In this document: positions 30,819 to 37,025 of the stretch, in pieces | Layout: every line of letters begins with the position of its first letter | Position numbering within the stretch: position 1 is the stretch's first letter | IMG/VR virus record: IMGVR_UViG_3300042516_002397 | Location: 1-37,025 of that record | Reading direction: 5' to 3' (one strand) | Source of the DNA: a virus | Length of the DNA: 37,025 nucleotides | The notes under the pieces: generated by a model | Databases searched by the model: none | What the model was told of the DNA's origin: nothing | Seen by the model: the letters and a program-made list of their open reading frames with translations, nothing else | Made by a program: the position numbers and the translations under genes

Positions 30819-32404
30819 TGGAATTTATTAATGATGATACAGAGTTTGTTCAAAATATAGATATATCAAATTCTGCTGATTGGGCAAGATTTAATAGCAA
30901 AGAGGTTGTAGTAGATAATGACCCATTTAATATCGGAGAATCAGAATTAAAAAAAGTTAATGGCCTTAGCACTAATTTTAAACGAAAAATGTCTAGAGAG
31001 TTTTCAAAAAGATTTATTGGTCAAGACGGAACTGGAACGCAACAAAATTTATTGCAACAGGCAGTTACTGGATATGCAATGTTCGATTTGGTTCAACCAG
31101 TCTATAACCTAGAATACCTTTCAAAAATTTATGAAATATCACCGTACAACTACGCAGCAATTAATGCAAAGGTTGCAAATATTGTAGGACTTGGGTATAC
31201 ATTTATAGAAACAAAAAAAGCAAATGATGCTTTAGACAATATTTCAGACGACAAACAATTAGATAGAGCACGTAGAAAATTAAACAAGCTTCGCCAAGAT
31301 TTAGATAATTGGCTAGAAGAAACAAATGAAGAAGAAACATTTACAGAAACATTAATTAAAGCCTATACAGATTTAGAAGCTACGGGTAATGGATTTATTG
31401 AAATTGGTAGAACTACTTCAGGAAACATAGGATATGTCGGACATATCCCAGCTAAGACCATGCGTGTTCGTCGTTTGCGTGATGGATTTATTCAATTGTT
31501 ATACGGAAAAGCCGTATACTTTAGAAATTTCGGTGATCAAGAAACTCCTAATCCAATAGCCGACGGAACAGATAGACCAAATGAAATTATTCATTTAAAG
31601 AAATATACACCAATGAACAATTACTATGGCTTGCCAGATATAGTCGCAGCACAAACATCAATGGCTGGCAATGAGTTTGCTGGTAAATATAATTTAGATT
31701 ATTTTGAAAATAAAGCAGTTCCAAGATATATAATTACTGTTAAGGGCGCAAAGCTCTCACCAGAATCTGAAAGAAAACTATTGGAGTTTTTTCAAGTAGG
31801 GCTAAAGGGTAAAAATCATAGATCTCTATATGTCCCACTTCCACCAGATAGCCCAGACTCAAAAGTTGAATTTAAAATGGAGCCAATTGAGGCAAACTCT
31901 CAAGAGTCTTCATTTAATGTTTATCGTAAATCAAATAGAGATGAAATACTATTAGCTCATAGAGTTCCTATAAATAAAATAGGGGTTCCAGAGGGAATTA
32001 GTTTGGCGTCTGCTCGTGATGCAGATAAAATGTTTAAAGAGCAAGTATGTAGACCAGCACAAGATATTTTAGAGAAAAAATTAAATAGAATTATTTCAGA
32101 AAAAACAGATGCATTAATGCTTAAATTTAATGAATTAACTTTAACAGATGAGGACACTCAGTCTAAAATTGATGAGCGATATTTAAGAATGCAAGTAATT
32201 ACCCCAAATGAAGTTAGAATTAGAAAGGGCATGGTTCCTAGGGATGGCGGAGATGATGTCGTTGATTTAAAAGCACAGGGAGCGGCAGAGCAAAGAGCCC
32301 AGGCTGGTAATTCAAGACAAAGAACTCAGGAGAGATCTGCAAATTCTCCCGATATTTCTGGGGAGGCCAGAAATCCAAAAGGTGAGGGTAGAACCACAGC
32401 TTAA
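30818..32404 (+). CDS. portal protein
   Basis: The 528-aa protein with GGAGGA ribosome site shows a phage portal pattern: SPYNYAAINAKVANIVGLGY, ATGNGFIEIGRT, YGLPDIVAAQTSMAGNEFAG, NKIGVPEGISLASARDAD and a Lys/Arg/Gly-rich tail. The portal dodecamer is the DNA gate of the capsid and nucleates assembly. Its order before protease and capsid genes is canonical. Length is normal for PBSX/SPP1-like portals. Confidence 0.88.
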   Translation: MEFINDDTEFVQNIDISNSADWARFNSKEVVVDNDPFNIGESELKKVNGLSTNFKRKMSREFSKRFIGQDGTGTQQNLLQQAVTGYAMFDLVQPVYNLEYLSKIYEISPYNYAAINAKVANIVGLGYTFIETKKANDALDNISDDKQLDRARRKLNKLRQDLDNWLEETNEEETFTETLIKAYTDLEATGNGFIEIGRTTSGNIGYVGHIPAKTMRVRRLRDGFIQLLYGKAVYFRNFGDQETPNPIADGTDRPNEIIHLKKYTPMNNYYGLPDIVAAQTSMAGNEFAGKYNLDYFENKAVPRYIITVKGAKLSPESERKLLEFFQVGLKGKNHRSLYVPLPPDSPDSKVEFKMEPIEANSQESSFNVYRKSNRDEILLAHRVPINKIGVPEGISLASARDADKMFKEQVCRPAQDILEKKLNRIISEKTDALMLKFNELTLTDEDTQSKIDERYLRMQVITPNEVRIRKGMVPRDGGDDVVDLKAQGAAEQRAQAGNSRQRTQERSANSPDISGEARNPKGEGRTTA

Positions 32405-32409
32405 TTATT

Positions 32410-32433
32410 AGGCAACTAGTTATTTGCCTTTTT
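32410..32433 (+). terminator. weak terminator after the portal gene
   Basis: AGGCAA/TTGCCT with an 8-nt loop followed by TTTT. It lies six bases after the portal stop and argues against the TTG at 32424 being the start of the next gene. Confidence 0.55.
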
Positions 32434-32459
32434 ATGTATACAAAGATAAAATTAAGCAT

Positions 32460-33764
32460 ATGAATATCGAAAAATCTTATTGGTCCAGTAATGGCGATGA
32501 TATTAGTTTATCTATTCCTTTCACAAAAGTCAATCGTGAAAAGAGAACAGTTTCTGGTTTTGCAACACTAGACAACATTGATCAAACAGGAGATGTTGTA
32601 ACCGCAGAGGCAAGCTTAAAAGCTTTTGAAGGTTTTAGAGGCAATATCAGAGAAATGCATTCATCCAATGCAGTTGGTAAAATGGTTTCATTTAGACCAG
32701 AAACTTATTACGATACAAAATCAGGTGAATTTTATAATGGAGTATATGTAGATGCATACATATCAAAAGGCGCACAAGATACCTGGGAAAAGGTTTTAGA
32801 CGGAACTCTTCAAGGATTTTCAATTGGCGGAAAGATTGTAGATTCAGAAAACGAAGTAAATAAGTCTACAGGAAATCCAGTAAGATTTATTAAAGAATAC
32901 TCATTGATAGAACTATCAGTTGTAGATTCACCAGCAAATGAATTATGTAATATTTTATCTATTCAAAAAATGAATGGACAATTAATTTTTAAAGGAATAG
33001 CAGCAGATACCATTACGGAAAATATTTTTTATTGTGAAGATAGTGATTCCGTATTTATGTCAACAGAAGCAACCTATACCTCACCAGTAACTGGCAAACT
33101 AGCAAGTTTAATTGGCTGGGTAGAAACTAACGATGTTAACAAAGCAAAAGAAATAGATAAAATTCTTGCTTCATTTAAGAAGTCAAGATTTACGTTGCCT
33201 GAAACACAAATAGCAAAACAGGCAAACGCAAAAGGAGGTAATGAAGTGTCAGAAAACACAGAAACAGTAGCAGTTGAAGAAACTGCTCCAGTAGAAGTTT
33301 CAATCCCTGCAGAAGCAGTAATTGAAAAAGCTGTTACAGAAGATGTAGTAGCAGATGCTTCTGCCGAAATCGTTGAAAAAGCAGCAGACGTCTCAGAAGT
33401 CGTCGTTGATGAACCTGATTTTGCAAAAATGTTAGGTGACCTAAAAGGCTTTTTCTCAGAAACTCTAAGCAAGGCTTCAGAAGCAAATGCAGCACAAGTT
33501 ACAACTATTAAAGAAACAGTTGAATCTTTTAGCAAGAGCGTAGAAGCCAGAATATCAGAGTTGGCAGAACAACACTCAGAACTCAACAAAACTGTTGAGA
33601 ACATCAAAAACACGATTGATGGTGTAGAAAAGCGTGTCGATGCAGTAGAATCAGAGACTGCAATTAAGAAGTCCTCAGACCTTGGCGGGTCTCAGGAAGT
33701 AAAAATCCAAAAATCAAAATGGAATGGTTCTTTCCTCGGTTCCGTAAACGAACTATTTAAATAA
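32460..33764 (+). CDS. XkdF-like prohead protease with C-terminal scaffold
   Basis: Starting at ATG 32460 (434 aa), which avoids an overlapping TTG inside the terminator. The N-terminal 200 residues match prohead proteases: H67 in IREMHSSNAVGKM and S121 in LQGFSIGGKIV, close to the catalytic His/Ser of the HK97 protease, then YSLIELSVVDSPANEL. After residue 263 the sequence is acidic and helical (SENTETVAVEET ... SVEARISELAEQHSELNKTVE), typical of a capsid scaffold. An internal start probably makes the scaffold separately. Confidence 0.82.
   Translation: MNIEKSYWSSNGDDISLSIPFTKVNREKRTVSGFATLDNIDQTGDVVTAEASLKAFEGFRGNIREMHSSNAVGKMVSFRPETYYDTKSGEFYNGVYVDAYISKGAQDTWEKVLDGTLQGFSIGGKIVDSENEVNKSTGNPVRFIKEYSLIELSVVDSPANELCNILSIQKMNGQLIFKGIAADTITENIFYCEDSDSVFMSTEATYTSPVTGKLASLIGWVETNDVNKAKEIDKILASFKKSRFTLPETQIAKQANAKGGNEVSENTETVAVEETAPVEVSIPAEAVIEKAVTEDVVADASAEIVEKAADVSEVVVDEPDFAKMLGDLKGFFSETLSKASEANAAQVTTIKETVESFSKSVEARISELAEQHSELNKTVENIKNTIDGVEKRVDAVESETAIKKSSDLGGSQEVKIQKSKWNGSFLGSVNELFK
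33246..33764 (+). CDS. nested scaffold protein from an internal GTG start
   Basis: Inside the protease gene, AAAGGAGGT (33231-33239) is the best ribosome site in this region. It lies 7 nt before an in-frame GTG at 33246. Starting there gives a 172-aa acidic coiled-coil protein consisting only of the scaffold half, ending with the same C-terminus. Phage protease-scaffold fusions often use exactly this nested-gene trick to make excess scaffold. The start is predicted, not shown. Confidence 0.6.
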   Translation: MSENTETVAVEETAPVEVSIPAEAVIEKAVTEDVVADASAEIVEKAADVSEVVVDEPDFAKMLGDLKGFFSETLSKASEANAAQVTTIKETVESFSKSVEARISELAEQHSELNKTVENIKNTIDGVEKRVDAVESETAIKKSSDLGGSQEVKIQKSKWNGSFLGSVNELFK

Positions 33765-33782
33765 AGGGTAGGTAAACAAATT

Positions 33783-34841
33783 ATGAGCAATGAATTATTA
33801 GAAAAGGCAATTGCAACTGGCACAACAGCCACAGGCACTTTCGCTTCAACAACTGGAGGAGAGGGAATTCACACAGGGTCAGAAAGTGGCAATGGTGGAT
33901 TACTTAATCCAGAACAATCAGCTCGATTTCTAGACTACATGTTCGACGCAACCGTAATTGGTAAAGTCGCACGTACCGTTAGAATGAAATCTGATACAAC
34001 TGAAATTGATCGCATGGGCGTAGGCGAAAAGCTTATGAAGCTTGCGACAGAAGGAGATGACGCAAACAGTGGCAACTCTGCTGTGACATTCTCAAAAATT
34101 TCTTTGACAACAAAGAAGTTACGTCTAGATTGGGAACTTTCAACTGAGTCTCTAGAAGACAACATTGAAGGTGCAGATCTAGAAGATCATATTGCACGTC
34201 TGATGGCAACACAGGCTGGTAATGATATTGAAGACTTGGTTCTTAACGGAAACACAGCTCTATCATCTGATCAACTTTACAAAGCATTTGACGGAACAGT
34301 TAAGCTTGCAAAAGCAAACGGTCACGTAGTAGATGCAGGTGGAGCCGCAATTAGTCGTGCTACATTTAATAGCGCATTAAAGGCACTTCCACGTAAGTAC
34401 AAGCAACGTCGTACAGACCTTCGCTTCTTGTCAGGTTCAAACTTGATTCAAGATTACTTATACTCAGCATCATTACTTGGTGCAGATGGATCAGCTAACC
34501 CACAAGATATCGCTTCAAGCGTTATCCGTGGAGGCGTACAGCCACTAGGCGGTCCAGCAGGATACGTAGCACCTTTCGCATTTGGTATTCCAATTGTTGA
34601 AGTTCCGCTACTAAGCGAGACACAAACTGGCTCATACTCAGGAGCAACAGGATCACACGGTGACGTCCACTTGACATTCCCAAATAACGTAGTTATTGGT
34701 ATCAAGCGTGATGTAACTGTATACCGATTCTTCTGGCCAAAGAAGGACTCAATCGAGTACACAATGTATACTCGTGTTGGCGTTCAAATTGAGCAAGCAG
34801 ACGCTTGGGTAGTAGTAAAGAACGTTAAGATTGCTTCCTAA
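33783..34841 (+). CDS. major capsid protein (HK97-fold type)
   Basis: The 352-aa protein is the expected capsid by position and composition. Landmarks are NPEQSARFLDYMFDATVIGKVA, TKKLRLDWELSTESLEDNIEG (N-arm and P-domain start), DIEDLVLNGN and YKQRRTDLRFLSGSNLIQDY, with GDVHLTFPNNVVIGIKRDV near the end. Codon use is more GC-rich than neighbours (CGT, CTT, AAG), suggesting translational selection for abundance. Ribosome site AAAGGGTAGG. A strong terminator follows. Confidence 0.87.
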   Translation: MSNELLEKAIATGTTATGTFASTTGGEGIHTGSESGNGGLLNPEQSARFLDYMFDATVIGKVARTVRMKSDTTEIDRMGVGEKLMKLATEGDDANSGNSAVTFSKISLTTKKLRLDWELSTESLEDNIEGADLEDHIARLMATQAGNDIEDLVLNGNTALSSDQLYKAFDGTVKLAKANGHVVDAGGAAISRATFNSALKALPRKYKQRRTDLRFLSGSNLIQDYLYSASLLGADGSANPQDIASSVIRGGVQPLGGPAGYVAPFAFGIPIVEVPLLSETQTGSYSGATGSHGDVHLTFPNNVVIGIKRDVTVYRFFWPKKDSIEYTMYTRVGVQIEQADAWVVVKNVKIAS

Positions 34842-34859
34842 TTAGGAATTAGTCTAAAT

Positions 34860-34889
34860 AAAAGCCCCCAATTAATTTTGGGGGCTTTT
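34860..34889 (+). terminator. strong rho-independent terminator after the capsid gene
   Basis: A perfect 12-bp stem AAAAGCCCCCAA/TTGGGGGCTTTT with loop TTAATT, the strongest hairpin in the window. Confidence 0.88.
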
Positions 34890-34905
34890 CATTTGAATTT
34901 AGTAA

Positions 34906-34914
34906 TGATATAAT
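34906..34914 (+). promoter_or_regulatory. extended -10 promoter of the connector operon
   Basis: TG-A-TATAAT after the capsid terminator, with a short leader and AAGGAG before ATG 34940. Confidence 0.65.
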
Positions 34915-34939
34915 TAAAGAACTAGACTAAGGAGAATAT

Positions 34940-35335
34940 ATGTCATTTGAGACATTAAAACTATCTGAAATAAAAAAAATAGCCGAAGACTTTGGCGTAG
35001 ACATACAAGCATTAAAAAGCAAGAACGATATCATTGCATCATTAGCTGAAGAAGGCGTGACATGGTCAATATATCAAAAGACTATTAAAGACATAGACGA
35101 CAATAAAGAAGAGATTGAAGTTTTACCAAGATTTGATGCTAAAAAGAGTCAAGACAAAGATTCAGTTTTAGTTAGAATGGAAAGAGCAAATCATAGATAC
35201 GATGCTATGGGATTTACATTTACAAGTACACACCCATTTGTAGCAATGTCTGAAGAACAAGCTCAAGAAATTTTTGATAGGGAGGAAGGTTTTAGATTAG
35301 CCACACCAAAGGAAGTTCAAGACTTCTATAACTAA
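34940..35335 (+). CDS. HeH/LEM-type head-associated protein
   Basis: The 131-aa protein starts LKLSEIKKIAEDFGVDIQAL ... LKSKNDIIASLAEEGV, a helix-extension-helix domain known from phage head and terminator proteins, followed by an acidic linker and a globular end (ATPKEVQDFYN). Its position after the capsid fits a head-decoration or completion role. Ribosome site AAGGAG. Confidence 0.65.
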   Translation: MSFETLKLSEIKKIAEDFGVDIQALKSKNDIIASLAEEGVTWSIYQKTIKDIDDNKEEIEVLPRFDAKKSQDKDSVLVRMERANHRYDAMGFTFTSTHPFVAMSEEQAQEIFDREEGFRLATPKEVQDFYN

Positions 35336-35350
35336 TCTAAGCCTTTTAAT

Positions 35351-36331
35351 ATGGCAGAGATATTAATTAATTCACAATCACCGATTGTCCATCAGATCTT
35401 TTGGAATGGTGACATTGCAGATGCTGACGCCTTGCCTGTTGTAAAAATATATGACGTAACGCTAGATGCAACAATTAGTCCTGCCGTACTATCAACAACC
35501 GTACTTAACACAATAACTTCTACCCTAGACGAAAATAATCCTGGAACATATTATGTTAACGTCCCTTATGCTCTTACAAATAGAAACAAGACATTAAAGG
35601 TTAGTTGGGAATACTCCGTGGGAGGAGTGGCGGTAGTAAGAACAGATGAGATACAAGTAATAACTCCATACGTAGATTTTAACTATATTCAAGATCTTGG
35701 ATACAGCACAGATTCTTCAGACCCATCATATAAGTCTTACAAGGAATTAATTAGAGCAGAAAGATATGCTCGTAAGCAAATAGAGCAATACACAGGTCAA
35801 AAGTTTTATCTTTATGATGAAACTGTAATGGTATATGGGCATGAGTATGATACCCTTCCTCTACCAGCTAAAATAAATAAGTTACACACTTTGTCCGTAA
35901 ACGACATATTGCTTTTAGATAACATCAACAATATTGACAACTGGAACTTTCCAGTTCAAATTTCTGAAAGCGGATATGGAATTAGAATTAATAGAGCAGG
36001 AATTGTAGACAATACCGTATACACTGCTAATGGAATGGTTCCTCCAAGCATTCACGATTATTCAGGAGTGTTTAACTCTGGAGTTCCCTACAAAGTATTT
36101 GCAAGATTTGGCTGGGAAAAGGTTCCTGAGAACGTAGAATTAGCAACAGCTGAATTGATGAAAGATTATTTTTCTAAAGATACTGTATGGCGCAACAAGT
36201 ACGTAAAGTCTATATCGACATTTGACTGGGACTTTGAGTACAGGGGAGATGCCTACACTGGCACAGGTAATGCCCTAGCAGATAATCTTTTAGCCGAATA
36301 TGTCTTAACAATTAAAGCAGAGATTATATAA
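35351..36331 (+). CDS. head-tail connector (gp6-like) with N-terminal Ig-like domain
   Basis: The 326-aa protein has a beta-sandwich N-terminus (FWNGDIADADALPVVKIYDV ... YYVNVPYAL) like the baseplate accessory protein at 11464, then a helical connector segment LIRAERYARKQIEQYTGQKF followed by LPLPAKINKLHTLSVNDI, typical of gp6/adaptor proteins. The fusion with a surface-type beta domain is unusual for a connector. No ribosome site is clear. Confidence 0.65.
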   Translation: MAEILINSQSPIVHQIFWNGDIADADALPVVKIYDVTLDATISPAVLSTTVLNTITSTLDENNPGTYYVNVPYALTNRNKTLKVSWEYSVGGVAVVRTDEIQVITPYVDFNYIQDLGYSTDSSDPSYKSYKELIRAERYARKQIEQYTGQKFYLYDETVMVYGHEYDTLPLPAKINKLHTLSVNDILLLDNINNIDNWNFPVQISESGYGIRINRAGIVDNTVYTANGMVPPSIHDYSGVFNSGVPYKVFARFGWEKVPENVELATAELMKDYFSKDTVWRNKYVKSISTFDWDFEYRGDAYTGTGNALADNLLAEYVLTIKAEII

Positions 36332-36759
36332 TGAGTAGCATCGTAGACTCTGTCTTGTCTATGAATTTAGATGTTTATAGACAGTCTGAAATTCAAAATG
36401 AAGATACGGGCGCAATTGTAAAAGAATGGAATTACTATAAAACAATTGCATGTCACGCAAAGGGTGTAATCAGCAACTCTGCAACGACTCGTTCTAGCGA
36501 CAAACAAATATTTTCAAACAAGTATTTAAATGATCAAATCATCCAGGTAAGAACTTCTGAAAAATTAACGGCCAGAGAAAAAGTAACCAACATAAGAGAT
36601 GTTGAGGGTAACACAATCTGGAATGAAATTAATTATCCAAACGAGACCCCAACAGTATTTGAAGTAATGGGAACAACACCAATGACAGATCCATTTGGAA
36701 GAGTGATTGCTTATAACTCATCCCTAAAGAGATCGGAGAATCAGCAAATTGGAATCTAA
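36331..36759 (+). CDS. head-tail stopper / completion protein
   Basis: The 142-aa beta-rich protein (NLDVYRQSEIQNEDTGAIVK, VKEWNYYKTIACHAKGVISN, VRTSEKLTAREKVTNIRD) fits phage head-tail joining proteins that seal the connector after packaging. It overlaps the preceding stop by one base and the following start by 11 nt. Confidence 0.65.
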   Translation: MSSIVDSVLSMNLDVYRQSEIQNEDTGAIVKEWNYYKTIACHAKGVISNSATTRSSDKQIFSNKYLNDQIIQVRTSEKLTAREKVTNIRDVEGNTIWNEINYPNETPTVFEVMGTTPMTDPFGRVIAYNSSLKRSENQQIGI

Positions 36760-37025
36760 CGCAATGCTTCTCCAGGCTGCTTCTGGTCTTGAGAGATTAA
36801 TGTATAATAAAAATCCAAAGGGCGCCATTAATGATAGTAATGTGGCGCAAATATCAGCAGCCTTATATTACCAAGCTAATGTAATAGCCAAACTAAGTAA
36901 TAGCAAAAAGTTTAAAAATTCTTTTAAAAAAATAGTATTTACTCAAATAGAAAAAGATTTTGGAAATTATATAGATGCTCAGGCAAGAACAAAGCCTAAA
37001 TCATTTCACCATGTATATGAATGGA
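36749..37025 (+). CDS. partial hypothetical tail-completion protein, TTG start
   Basis: A TTG at 36749, 8 nt after GGAGAA, opens ESNAMLLQAASGLERLMYNK and continues past the end of the window. The helical Ser/Lys/Gln-rich sequence (NSKKFKNSFKKIVFTQIEKD) and its position suit a gp10-like tail completion or tail-tube gene. The 3' end is missing. Confidence 0.55.
   Translation, partial: MESNAMLLQAASGLERLMYNKNPKGAINDSNVAQISAALYYQANVIAKLSNSKKFKNSFKKIVFTQIEKDFGNYIDAQARTKPKSFHHVYEW

Noticed and set aside
32424-32459. TTG start for the prohead protease
   Set aside because: The TTG falls in the terminator stem and has no ribosome site; ATG 32460 is better.

Overview
This is a linear piece of a double-stranded DNA tailed-phage genome (or a prophage segment). 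It is AT-rich and almost entirely coding. Phage identity rests on a contiguous head module at 30.5-37 kb: portal, XkdF-like prohead protease with a built-in scaffold, HK97-fold-like major capsid protein and connector proteins. Upstream lies a run of tail-fibre genes with the low-complexity Ser/Thr/Ala/Asn-rich composition typical of fibres. No terminase, integrase, polymerase or CRISPR array is visible. The host is probably Gram-positive and perhaps a low-GC actinobacterium. The clues are frequent leaderless start codons placed 6 nt after an extended -10 box, a PASTA domain on a virion-type protein, and a B12-dependent ribonucleotide reductase. No sequence search was possible, so the host is an inference.

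Layout. 1-480: end of a minus-strand gene and a repeat-rich divergent intergenic region. 481-5049: small individually promoted accessory genes (an Fe/2-oxoglutarate oxygenase, tRNA-Asn, tRNA-Glu, a DXD glycosyltransferase, a probable structured RNA, an HNH nuclease with two tiny companions, a glutathione-peroxidase-like redoxin, a 27-aa membrane peptide, a C-terminal-only unknown and a methyltransferase). 5201-8002, minus strand: a lysis-like operon (transglycosylase with signal anchor plus three small proteins) running towards two tandem oxygenase paralogues. 8081-11091: a GT4-like glycosyltransferase and a class II ribonucleotide reductase. 11161-20544: holin-like gene and tail-fibre genes, ending in an FN3 / Phe-Pro repeat / Hint-domain protein. 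20634-26440: a dense two-operon cluster with six more 2-oxoglutarate oxygenases, two related jelly-roll-like proteins (DUF6065-like) and a 39-aa CDGSH iron-sulfur protein. 26443-30419: a collagen-like fibre, a PASTA / Phe-Pro repeat / Hint protein and a LamG fibre. 30483-37025: head genes.

Main idea. Nine oxygenases of the prolyl/lysyl-hydroxylase type, two glycosyltransferases and a tiny Fe-S protein share a genome with a collagen-like fibre carrying X-Lys-Gly triplets and two Phe/Pro-repeat proteins that end in self-processing Hint domains. The six-oxygenase operons sit exactly between the two Hint proteins. I propose a phage system that hydroxylates (and possibly glycosylates) its own adhesion fibres, which are then matured or covalently attached by Hint chemistry. 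The genes and motifs are visible; the substrate link is inference.

Expression. Most structural genes have Shine-Dalgarno sites and are packed with ATGA or TAATG overlaps. In contrast, many accessory genes start directly at the predicted transcription start, which suggests a separate expression class.
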